The notes under the pieces were generated by a model. It was not told where the DNA came from. It ran no database searches and saw nothing but the letters and a program-made list of their open reading frames with translations. A DNA stretch of 7,846 bases from an uncultured Dictyoglomus sp. (lineage in GTDB: Bacteria > Dictyoglomota > Dictyoglomia > Dictyoglomales > Dictyoglomaceae): the NCBI GenBank assembly GCA_938039765.1, contig CALHTV010000249.1:1-7846 (forward strand). The letters are read 5' to 3'. The position numbers and the translations under genes were made by a program. This document shows positions 1 to 6,004 of the stretch, piece after piece. Numbering within the stretch: the first letter of the stretch is position 1; the number at the start of each line of letters is the position of its first letter.

Positions 1-813
1 TTCGTACTCTACTTGAAGTTCAGCTATCAAATTATTGTTAGGAACTAACTCAGATCTAATTAAAGAAAGTCTCTTTTCAACTTCCTTTTTTTCTTCTAAA
101 TATTTTTCCAAGCTATTTTTTAACTTTTTCCATGCCCAAAATCTTATCGAATCTTGAACATCTTTAAGCTTATTTCTTAACTCTTCATATTTATTAGCAA
201 TGTTAACTTCATTTTTTAAAACTTCGATGGTTTTTAAAGCCTCTATTCGCCTCTCTTCAAGCTCATTCCACTTACTTTCTATTATCTCTAACTTTAATAG
301 AATATCTTTTACCTTTTCATGATAACCCGATATACCAGCTATATTTTCTATTAACTCTCTTATTCTTTCGTCCTCTTTGAGAAGTAAATCTTCTATTTCT
401 CCCTGCCCCAAAAAAACAAAACTATATCTTCCTAATCCTAAATTACTTAAAAAGAGCTGAATATCTTTTAGCCTGGTAGTTTTGTCGTTTATACAATACT
501 CGCTATCTTCATCTCTATATATCTTTCTAGATATTACATACTCTTCTTCAAAAACTTCTATACAAAGTTCTACCTTAGCATAATTAGCAGGAGAATAAAA
601 CTTATTACCCCCGAATATAACCTCATCATTTCTCTCTGCCCTTAAAGTTTTAAGTTTTTGTTCTCCTAAAACCCATCGAATAGCATCTAGGATATTGCTT
701 TTCCCACTTCCGTTAGGACCAGTTATCACAGTAAAATTTCTAGAAAAGGGAATTTTTATATTTCCAATAAAAGATTTAAAATTAGTAAGTTCTAAGCTTT
801 TAAGATAAATCAT
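1..813 (-). CDS. smc: SMC chromosome segregation/condensin ATPase, N-terminal part (gene continues past the left edge)
   Basis: SMC forms the ATP-driven clamp of bacterial condensin, which organises and helps segregate the chromosome. I translated 271 codons from the ATG at 811-813; the frame is open to base 1 and no stop is reached, so the gene is cut by the window edge and not broken. Residues 1-170 form the N-terminal half of the ABC head: Walker A GPNGSGKS at 32-39 (Lys38), the R-loop arginine at 58 in KTLRAE, the Q-loop GQGEI at 136-140 and the IAGISGY segment near 158-164. From about 170 the sequence becomes Lys/Glu/Leu-rich coiled coil, as expected for the first arm. Signature, Walker B, hinge and second arm lie outside. 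A GAGG at 821-824 sits 7 bases before the ATG. The start overlaps the end of rnc by 14 bases. RecN or Rad50 could share Walker A, but the GEQ-K-LR and GQGEI segments are SMC-like. Confidence 0.93.
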   Translation of the reverse strand, partial: MIYLKSLELTNFKSFIGNIKIPFSRNFTVITGPNGSGKSNILDAIRWVLGEQKLKTLRAERNDEVIFGGNKFYSPANYAKVELCIEVFEEEYVISRKIYRDEDSEYCINDKTTRLKDIQLFLSNLGLGRYSFVFLGQGEIEDLLLKEDERIRELIENIAGISGYHEKVKDILLKLEIIESKWNELEERRIEALKTIEVLKNEVNIANKYEELRNKLKDVQDSIRFWAWKKLKNSLEKYLEEKKEVEKRLSLIRSELVPNNNLIAELQVEYE

Positions 814-1507
814 TTCTTAACCTCTCTACAGCTTGTTTTGCTGCTTCAATCTCGGCCTCTCTTTTATTTTTACCTATACCCTCCGATATCTTTTGCCCTC
901 CAACCCAAACTTCCACATAAAAAATCTTATTATGTTCTGGACCCTCTTCTCTAACTAAGATATATTGAGGTTTCTGACCTTTTTTGTATAACATAGACTG
1001 TAATAAATTTTTCCAATCTATCTCTATTCCCAAATCCTCCACTTCTTCTCGAAAAAGTTTACTTATAAAGTCCTTAGTATACTCATACCCTTTATCTAGA
1101 TATAAAGCTCCGACAAAAGCTTCAAACAAATCTCCTAAAATGGAACTTTTCTCTCTTCCTCCTTGCTTTTCTTCTCCTAAACCCAAGAGAACTAAATCTC
1201 CTAATCCCAATTCTTTTGCCTTTTTAAAAAGAGTTTCCTCTTTGACTAGATATATTCTCTTTTGAGTCAAAATACCTTCTGATGCTTCTTTATATTTTTC
1301 ATATAAAATTTCAGTTATTACCATATTCAATACCGCATCACCTAAAAATTCCATCCTTTGATTATCACAATTAAAATCAGGATTCTCGTGTCTAAAAGAG
1401 GGATGGGTTAAAGCTTCTATTAAAAGTTCTTTATTCTCAAATGAAACTCCTGTCTTTTCTTTCGTTTTTTTTACTATTTCATTTAAATTTATTCTTTTGA
1501 TTTTCAT
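800..1507 (-). CDS. rnc: Ribonuclease III
   Basis: RNase III cuts double-stranded RNA and is needed for rRNA precursor processing and mRNA turnover in the cytoplasm. The 235-residue length is normal. The endonuclease domain covers about 10-155. Its signature NQRMEFLGDA at 49-58 carries metal ligands Glu53 and Asp57, and GDLFEAFVGALYLD supplies Asp126 and Glu129. The usual first Glu of the signature (NERLEF) is Gln50 here; from memory the family signature tolerates Gln at this place, so activity should be intact. A double-stranded-RNA-binding domain spans about 164-231 and ends in the typical KREAEIEAAKQA helix. The ATG overlaps the fabF stop as ATGA (1504-1507). Its GAGGA lies directly against the ATG, too close for a good Shine-Dalgarno, so translation is probably coupled to fabF. 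Its 3' end overlaps smc. The rnc-smc pairing downstream of fab genes is common in Firmicutes. Confidence 0.96.
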   Translation of the reverse strand: MKIKRINLNEIVKKTKEKTGVSFENKELLIEALTHPSFRHENPDFNCDNQRMEFLGDAVLNMVITEILYEKYKEASEGILTQKRIYLVKEETLFKKAKELGLGDLVLLGLGEEKQGGREKSSILGDLFEAFVGALYLDKGYEYTKDFISKLFREEVEDLGIEIDWKNLLQSMLYKKGQKPQYILVREEGPEHNKIFYVEVWVGGQKISEGIGKNKREAEIEAAKQAVERLRNDLS

Positions 1508-2745
1508 TCCTCATACTTCTTAAAAATTAACGTAGCATTCTGTCCCCCAAATCCAAAAGAGTTCTTCAAAGCATATTTAACATCCCATTTTCTAGCTTGG
1601 TTAGGAACATAATCAAGATCACAATCAGGATCCTTCTCCTCATAATTAATTGTTGGAGGAACTATCCCATCATGAATAGCCAAAACAGTAGCAATAGACT
1701 CTACTGCTCCAGCTGCTCCGAGAAGGTGTCCAATCATGGATTTTGTAGAACTTACAGGTATCTTATAAGCGTAATCCCCAAAAACTTTTTTTATGGCTAA
1801 GGTTTCTATTTTATCATTCAACTTAGTAGAGGTTCCATGGGCATTAATATAGTTGACTTCCTGAGGTTCAATTCCAGCATCTTTGATTGCCCTTTTCATT
1901 GCCAAAACAGCCCCATTTCCCTCAGGATCAGGAGCAGTAATATGATAAGCATCATCAGAAGATCCAAAACCAACTATTTCTGCATATATCGGGGCACCTC
2001 GCTTTAATGCATGAGAAAGTTCTTCAAGAAGTAAAACCCCTGCTCCCTCTCCCATTACAAAACCATCTCTCTTAGCATCAAAAGGTCTACTTGCTTTCTC
2101 AGGAGGATCATTTTGGGTGGACAAAGCTTGAAGAGCACAAAAACCAGCTATTCCCATAGGAGTAATAGAGGCCTCACTTCCTCCTACAATAGCAAAATCT
2201 GCTTCACCCCAAGAAATAAGTCTATATCCAAGTCCTATAGCATGAGCTGAAGACGCGCATGCAGATACAGGAGAATAATTAGGACCTTTAAATCCAAAAA
2301 ATATAGAAATATTTCCTGAAGCAATATTAATTATAACCATAGGAATTAAAAAGGGACTTACTCTGTTTACTCCCTTTTCAAATAAAATCTTAAACTGATT
2401 TTCTAAAGTTTCAAATCCTCCAATTCCTGAAGTGACTAAAACAGCTGTATTTTCTTTCTCTTCTTCTGTTGGATTCCAGCCTGCATCTTCTAAAGCTAAC
2501 TTAGTTGCAGCTATGACAAATTGAGAAAATCTATCAAGTCTACGAACTTCTCTTTTATCAATAAAATCTTCAGGATTAAAATCTTTTACCTCTCCAGCTA
2601 TCTTTGTAGGAAAACCATCTGTAGAAAACTTAGAAATATACGAAATTCCAGATTTTCCTTCTTTAATATTTCTCCAAAAGTTATCCTTTCCAATACCAAC
2701 AGGAGAAATAACTCCTACACCTGTGACCACAACTCTTCTTTTCAT
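1504..2745 (-). CDS. fabF: Beta-ketoacyl-ACP synthase II (FabF)
   Basis: FabF condenses malonyl-ACP with a growing acyl-ACP, the chain-extending Claisen step of type II fatty-acid synthesis. The 413-residue thiolase-fold protein has the full Cys-His-His set in the same numbering as E. coli FabF: Cys163 in SACASS, His303 in NAHGTST and His340 in SMIGH, with Lys335 in STKS and the gating Phe398 in the GFGG loop. Ile108 in SGIGG is the FabF-type residue of the acyl pocket, which favours FabF over FabB. I start at the ATG at 2743-2745, giving the family-typical MKRRVVVTGVG. An in-frame TTG at 2746-2748 would add one residue and cannot be excluded; both are served by AAAGGGGG at 2757-2764. The gene follows acpP after a hairpin and ends overlapping rnc by four bases. 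No catalytic residue is missing. Confidence 0.96.
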   Translation of the reverse strand: MKRRVVVTGVGVISPVGIGKDNFWRNIKEGKSGISYISKFSTDGFPTKIAGEVKDFNPEDFIDKREVRRLDRFSQFVIAATKLALEDAGWNPTEEEKENTAVLVTSGIGGFETLENQFKILFEKGVNRVSPFLIPMVIINIASGNISIFFGFKGPNYSPVSACASSAHAIGLGYRLISWGEADFAIVGGSEASITPMGIAGFCALQALSTQNDPPEKASRPFDAKRDGFVMGEGAGVLLLEELSHALKRGAPIYAEIVGFGSSDDAYHITAPDPEGNGAVLAMKRAIKDAGIEPQEVNYINAHGTSTKLNDKIETLAIKKVFGDYAYKIPVSSTKSMIGHLLGAAGAVESIATVLAIHDGIVPPTINYEEKDPDCDLDYVPNQARKWDVKYALKNSFGFGGQNATLIFKKYEE

Positions 2746-2756
2746 CAAAACATTAA

Positions 2757-2764
2757 CCCCCTTT
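2757..2764 (-). promoter_or_regulatory. fabF ribosome binding site with ambiguous start
   Basis: The minus strand reads AAAGGGGG here. It is 8 bases from the in-frame TTG (2746-2748) and 11 from the in-frame ATG (2743-2745). A third, out-of-frame ATG at 2751-2753 is only 3 bases away and reads ATG TTT TGA, its stop overlapping the fabF ATG as TGATG. I favour the ATG because it matches the usual FabF N-terminus, but spacing alone slightly favours the TTG. Confidence 0.6.
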
Positions 2765-2799
2765 AAAAATGAGGGTACTGGACCTTTTGCCAGTACCCT
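2765..2799 (-). terminator. Hairpin plus T-run between acpP and fabF (probable partial terminator)
   Basis: The transcript would form a perfect 10-bp stem: AGGGTACTGG (2790-2799) pairs with CCAGTACCCT (2772-2781) around an 8-base loop (2782-2789). After two bases (CA) a run of five T's follows (2765-2769). This is the shape of an intrinsic terminator with a short T-run. It lies 11 bases after the acpP stop and directly before the fabF ribosome binding site. Partial termination would give more acpP than fabF-rnc-smc mRNA, which suits the need for excess ACP. The perfect dyad could instead be a protein operator or an mRNA 3'-end stabiliser. The structure is seen; the function is inferred. Confidence 0.65.
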
Positions 2800-2809
2800 T
2801 TCTACAAAA

Positions 2810-2815
2810 ATTATA
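2810..2815 (-). promoter_or_regulatory. Perfect TATAAT overlapping the acpP stop (weak promoter candidate for fabF)
   Basis: A consensus -10 hexamer on the minus strand overlaps the acpP TAA. No good -35 is found at 16-18 bases; the best is TGGTTA at 18, three of six matches. There is no extended TG before it. If used, initiation near 2803 would place the hairpin at the very 5' end of a fabF-rnc-smc transcript. In AT-rich DNA this hexamer is common by chance. Confidence 0.2.
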
Positions 2816-3050
2816 ATCTCTTTTCTATATACCTAACCACGTCCCCTACAGTTTTAAATTTTTCAGCCTCTTCATCTTGAACATCAATACCAAATTCTTC
2901 TTCTAATGCCATAATTAGTTCTACAGCATCCAAAGAATCTGCTCCTAGATCTTCTTGAATATTTGAGTCCATTGTTACAAGACTTTCATCTACTTTAAGT
3001 TGATCAACAATTATTTTTTTAACCTTTTCAAAGATGGTGCTCTCATCCAT
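2811..3050 (-). CDS. acpP: Acyl carrier protein
   Basis: ACP carries acyl chains as thioesters on a 4'-phosphopantetheine arm and presents them to every enzyme encoded around it. The 79-residue protein is acidic and four-helical in type. The arm attaches to Ser39 in the canonical EDLGADSLD motif (33-41), followed by the [13 protein letters not shown] recognition helix, the main docking surface for FabD, FabH, FabG and FabF. Length and motif are standard, with nothing missing. Its ribosome binding site is the strongest in the window (3058-3066), and a terminator-like hairpin follows its stop. Both features fit a protein needed in large molar excess over its enzymes. It lies 36 bases after fabG, between fabG and fabF, the order common in bacteria. 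A carrier protein for secondary metabolism is unlikely in this context. Confidence 0.97.
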   Translation of the reverse strand: MDESTIFEKVKKIIVDQLKVDESLVTMDSNIQEDLGADSLDAVELIMALEEEFGIDVQDEEAEKFKTVGDVVRYIEKRL

Positions 3051-3057
3051 TATTACT

Positions 3058-3066
3058 TCACCTCCT
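3058..3066 (-). promoter_or_regulatory. Very strong acpP ribosome binding site
   Basis: The minus strand reads AGGAGGTGA, a nine-base match to the standard anti-Shine-Dalgarno of 16S rRNA, placed 7 bases before the acpP ATG. No other gene in the window has such a long match. It fixes the acpP start and suggests high translation. Confidence 0.8.
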
Positions 3067-3086
3067 TCCTAATGTAGCTTTTTTAT

Positions 3087-3830
3087 TTAAATAGAAAGAC
3101 CACCATCCACAGTCAAAACTACACCTGTTATATAATTTGCATCTTCAGAAACTAAAAACTTTACTGCATTTGCTACATCTTGAGGACTTCCAAATCTTCC
3201 CAATGGGATTGCTTCTAAAGCTTTTTTCTTCATTTCCTCAGATAAAACCTCTGTCATATCAGTAGTAATAAAACCTGGTGCAACAACATTAACATTAATT
3301 CCTCTTGAAGCAACTTCTTTAGCTACAGATTTACTAAAACCAATAATTCCTGCTTTAGCAGCAGAATAATTCGCTTGTCCTATATTTCCTCTTAATCCTA
3401 TAACAAAGGATATATTTATTATTTTTCCACTTCTTTGTTTTAACATAATTCTAACAGCAGCCTTTGTACAAAGAAACACCCCTTTTAAATTTATATCAAG
3501 CACTTGATCCCATTCTTCAGGTTTCATTCTTATAAGTAAGTTATCCCTTGTAACTCCTGCATTGTTAACTAATATATCTAATCTCCCCCATTTTTCAAGT
3601 ACAAAATTAAACATTTTTTCAACCTCTTCCTCCACACTTACATCAGCCTTAAAAATCTCACCCTCTCCTCCTCCTTTTTTTAACTCTTCTAAAGTTTCCA
3701 AAGCTGCACTCTCATTACCTCTATAATTTATAAGAACTTTAGCCCCCTCTCTACCCAAAGTAAGGGCTATTGCTCTCCCAATACCTCTACTACCACCTGT
3801 TACTACAGCAACTTTATCCTTTAGCATCAT
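3087..3830 (-). CDS. fabG: 3-oxoacyl-ACP reductase (FabG), with Phe in place of the catalytic Ser
   Basis: FabG is the NADPH-dependent short-chain dehydrogenase that reduces beta-ketoacyl-ACP. The 247 residues show the cofactor motif TGGSRGIG at 11-18, NNAG at 89-92, catalytic Asn114, Tyr155 and Lys159 (YSAAK), and the ACP-docking arginines 133 and 176 that align with E. coli Arg129 and Arg172. The catalytic Ser should lie 13 residues before the Tyr (E. coli Ser138); here that residue is Phe142 in NISFVIG, codon TTT at 3405-3407, one base from a Ser codon. Ser141 is next to it but is not the catalytic position. The frame is otherwise intact, so this is a point difference: real, or a sequence error. 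The start is the first of two tandem ATGs, 7 bases after AAAGGGGGAG (3838-3847) and one base after the fabD stop. Family and operon role are certain; activity is in doubt. Confidence 0.95.
   Translation of the reverse strand: MMLKDKVAVVTGGSRGIGRAIALTLGREGAKVLINYRGNESAALETLEELKKGGGEGEIFKADVSVEEEVEKMFNFVLEKWGRLDILVNNAGVTRDNLLIRMKPEEWDQVLDINLKGVFLCTKAAVRIMLKQRSGKIINISFVIGLRGNIGQANYSAAKAGIIGFSKSVAKEVASRGINVNVVAPGFITTDMTEVLSEEMKKKALEAIPLGRFGSPQDVANAVKFLVSEDANYITGVVLTVDGGLSI
3088..3116 (-). promoter_or_regulatory. Candidate internal promoter for acpP inside the end of fabG
   Basis: On the minus strand TTGACT (3111-3116), five of six matches to the -35 consensus, is followed after 17 bases by TATTTA (3088-3093), a weak -10 with three of six matches that begins a TATTTAAATA stretch. 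Initiation would fall near 3081 and give a leader of about 30 bases. The -35 part also encodes conserved FabG residues (LTVDGG), so chance is a real possibility. Confidence 0.25.
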
Positions 3831-3831
3831 T

Positions 3832-4758
3832 TCATATCTCCCCCTTTATATTATCTAAATCCTCAGGTTTTTCAAGTCCTAATGTCTTAACATCAGGATT
3901 AATCTTTTTAATTAGGCCTTGAAGAACTTTTCCAGGACCTACTTCTATAAAACAGTTAACTCCCATGTTATAAATCATGTAATTAACTGTATCTATCCAT
4001 CTTACTGAATTGGTAAACTGTTTCAAAAGAATATTTTTAACTTCTTCTTCACCATTAACTACGGATGCTGTAGTACTACTTACAACCCTTAATTTCGGAT
4101 TGTCAAATTTAAAACCTTCCAACGTTTCTTTAAAGATCTCTTCCGCTTCCTTCATTAAAGGAGAGTGAAAAGGACCACTAACTGACAGGGAGATTACCCT
4201 CTTTACTTTTTCCTTCATTTTAGAATACCATATATTAAAAGCATCTCTATTTCCAGAAAGCACTATTTGCCCCGGGGAATTATAATTAGCAGCCCATAAG
4301 AATAATTCTTCCCCTTGAAAACCCTTAAGACTTTCCTCTATCTCCTCTAAATTTCCTCCGATTACAGCCCACATACCCCCATCATGTTTTTGAGCTATTT
4401 CATTCATAATTTCAGCTCTCTTTTTTACCAATTTAAGTCCACCTTCAAAATCAAAAACTCCAGCAGAATAAAAAGCAGAATACTCCCCTAAACTGTGACC
4501 TGCTACACATTTAGGAATAATACCATTATCCTTGAGATAATCTGCTAACATACAACTCACAGAAAAAATTGCTGGTTGAGATACTCTAGTATCTTTAAGA
4601 ACTTCTTCAGGACCATCTTCTACTCTTTCTACAAAGTTTTTTCCTAGAATTTCCTTGATAACATCAAAATATTTTTCAAATTCTTTTTTACTTAAAAAGC
4701 CTGAATACATCCCTATATATTGAGAACCTTGTCCTGGAAATACAAAAGCTATACCCAT
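3832..4758 (-). CDS. fabD: Malonyl-CoA:ACP transacylase (FabD)
   Basis: FabD moves malonate from malonyl-CoA to ACP, supplying the two-carbon donor used by FabH and FabF. From the chosen start the protein has 308 residues, the usual length. It opens with the family hallmark FVFPGQGSQ (5-13). The nucleophile Ser89 lies in GHSLGE, Arg114 in KKRAEIM binds the malonyl carboxylate, His198 in GPFHSPLM completes the dyad, and Gln247 matches E. coli Gln250. I chose the ATG at 4756-4758 because GAGGTG (4765-4770) lies 6 bases upstream and it gives the family N-terminus. An in-frame TTG at 4786-4788 would add ten unrelated residues behind a poor ribosome site. It follows fabH by 34 bases and ends one base before fabG, so FabD-FabG translation is probably coupled. 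Confidence 0.96.
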   Translation of the reverse strand: MGIAFVFPGQGSQYIGMYSGFLSKKEFEKYFDVIKEILGKNFVERVEDGPEEVLKDTRVSQPAIFSVSCMLADYLKDNGIIPKCVAGHSLGEYSAFYSAGVFDFEGGLKLVKKRAEIMNEIAQKHDGGMWAVIGGNLEEIEESLKGFQGEELFLWAANYNSPGQIVLSGNRDAFNIWYSKMKEKVKRVISLSVSGPFHSPLMKEAEEIFKETLEGFKFDNPKLRVVSSTTASVVNGEEEVKNILLKQFTNSVRWIDTVNYMIYNMGVNCFIEVGPGKVLQGLIKKINPDVKTLGLEKPEDLDNIKGEI

Positions 4759-4762
4759 AAAA

Positions 4763-4770
4763 CCCACCTC
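4763..4770 (-). promoter_or_regulatory. fabD ribosome binding site that decides the start
   Basis: GAGGTGGG on the minus strand, with its GAGGTG core 6 bases from the ATG at 4756-4758. The upstream in-frame TTG (4786-4788) has only a weak GAGTAAG before it. This supports the 308-residue form of FabD. Confidence 0.7.
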
Positions 4771-4792
4771 AGATAAGTATTTATGCAAGCAC

Positions 4793-5782
4793 TTACTCGA
4801 TATTTTTCCATCTTAATATAGCAGACCCCCAAGAAAGGCCAGCCCCAAAACCAACTAAAGCTACAATATCTCCGTCCTTAATTCTTTTTTCTCTAATTAA
4901 CTCTTCTAAAGCCAAGGGAATAGAAGCTGTAGAGGTGTTTCCATATTTTTGAATGTTTATAGCCACCTTGTCTAAAGAAATTCCGAGCCTTTCCGCCCCA
5001 GCCTCTATAATTCGTATATTAGCTTGATGAGGTACTAACCAATTCAAATCTTTCGATGATAAACCTGCTTTTAGTAAAGCCTCCTCTGTAACCTCGCCTA
5101 TAACTCTCACCGAAAATTTAAACACTTCTTTTCCGTTCATCTTTATATAATGGAGCTTATTTTTTATAACCTCCTCAGAACAGGGATTCCTTGCACATCC
5201 TCCTGGAATAGCTAATAAATCAGCTCCTGAGCCATCTAAATGGAGACTCCAAGACAATAAACCATAATTTTCTCCTACTTCTTTTAAAACAACAGCTCCC
5301 GCTCCGTCTCCAAAAAGAACACATGTGTTTCTATCCTCCCAATCTACAAAGCGAGAAAGAACTTCTGTCCCTACCACTAACACAGTTTTAACATCTCCTG
5401 TTTTGATAAATTGTGCACCTGTTATTAATGCCGAAACAAAGCCTGTACAGGCACTTAATAAGTCAAAACCTCCTGCATTCTTTGCTCCTATTTTATCTTG
5501 TATTATTGCAGCCATAGAAGGAAAGATCATTTCTAAAGATGCTGAGGTTACAATTATTAAATCAATCTCTTCAGGAGCGATTTTAGCCATTTCTAGTGCT
5601 TTTAAAGAAGCTTCTGTACCCAAATCTGAAGGATTTACATTACTATCTGCTATATGTCTTTCTTTTATTCCTGTTCTCGTAGTTATCCATTCGTCGGAAG
5701 TATCTACCATTTTCTCCAAATCAAAATTAGTTAAAATACGAGGGGGAACTGCTGTCCCAATTCCTACTATTCCAACACCCAT
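4793..5782 (-). CDS. fabH: Beta-ketoacyl-ACP synthase III (FabH)
   Basis: FabH starts fatty-acid chains by condensing an acyl-CoA (acetyl-CoA or a branched starter) with malonyl-ACP. The 329-residue protein has the Cys-His-Asn set of KAS III: Cys112 in SACTGF, His252 in VPHQANIRI and Asn282 in YGNTSTASIP. Trp32, Arg36 (TTRTGIKERHI) and Arg151 match the CoA-binding residues of E. coli FabH. It ends in FGAGLSWGSAILRW, close to the family FGGGLTWG. The start ATG has AGGAG at 5790-5794, 7 bases upstream. It is the first fab gene of the block, 21 bases after rpmF; plsX, which often fills this place in related operons, is absent. Whether the starter is acetyl or a branched acyl group cannot be read from the sequence with confidence. 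Confidence 0.96.
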   Translation of the reverse strand: MGVGIVGIGTAVPPRILTNFDLEKMVDTSDEWITTRTGIKERHIADSNVNPSDLGTEASLKALEMAKIAPEEIDLIIVTSASLEMIFPSMAAIIQDKIGAKNAGGFDLLSACTGFVSALITGAQFIKTGDVKTVLVVGTEVLSRFVDWEDRNTCVLFGDGAGAVVLKEVGENYGLLSWSLHLDGSGADLLAIPGGCARNPCSEEVIKNKLHYIKMNGKEVFKFSVRVIGEVTEEALLKAGLSSKDLNWLVPHQANIRIIEAGAERLGISLDKVAINIQKYGNTSTASIPLALEELIREKRIKDGDIVALVGFGAGLSWGSAILRWKNIE

Positions 5783-5803
5783 CTTTTAGCTCCTAAAAAC
5801 TAA

Positions 5804-6001
5804 TTATTCTTCTCCTTTTTCTTTACTCTTTATGGCTAGAACTTCCCTTCCTTCATAATACCCACAAAAAGGACAAATTCTATGAGGTCTAATCATTTTA
5901 TGACAATGAGAGCATTCCACAAGAGAAACTCCACTAAGCTTATATCTGACCCATCTTCTATCTCTTCGTGTAGTAGAAAGTTTTTTCTTCGGAAGTCCCA
6001 T
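5804..6001 (-). CDS. rpmF: Large-subunit ribosomal protein bL32
   Basis: L32 is a small protein of the 50S subunit. The 65 residues begin with the family's basic arm (MGLPKKKLSTTRRDRRW, compare the common MAVPK.K.SK.RRD) and continue into a zinc ribbon with Cys30-x2-Cys33 and Cys43-x2-Cys46, ending in GYYEGREV. All four cysteines are kept, so this is the zinc-binding (C+) form. AGGAGGG at 6011-6017, inside the end of the upstream gene, lies 9 bases before the ATG. It starts only three bases after the YceD/DUF177 stop; that pairing is conserved widely in bacteria, and the placement before fab genes is also common. Confidence 0.97.
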   Translation of the reverse strand: MGLPKKKLSTTRRDRRWVRYKLSGVSLVECSHCHKMIRPHRICPFCGYYEGREVLAIKSKEKGEE

Positions 6002-6004
6002 TAC

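Noticed and set aside
984..1265. Plus-strand open frame opposite rnc
   Set aside because: Antisense to a clear RNase III gene, low complexity (Ser/Lys/Pro-rich), with no family resemblance.
1597..2766. Two short plus-strand frames (1597-1800 and 2521-2766) opposite fabF
   Set aside because: Shadows of the fabF coding strand with no motif or neighbour support.
4759..4788. N-terminal extension of FabD from a TTG at 4786-4788
   Set aside because: It adds ten residues before the hallmark FVFPGQGSQ start, with a weak ribosome site. The internal ATG has a good one and gives the normal family length.
4774..4795. Small inverted repeat (TAAGT...ACTTA) at the fabH-fabD junction
   Set aside because: Only five base pairs with a long loop and no T-run; expected by chance.
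5325..5789. Long plus-strand open frame (154 codons) opposite fabH
   Set aside because: It lies wholly antisense to a gene with all catalytic motifs, has no recognisable domain, and its composition is that of a mirror frame of AT-rich coding DNA.
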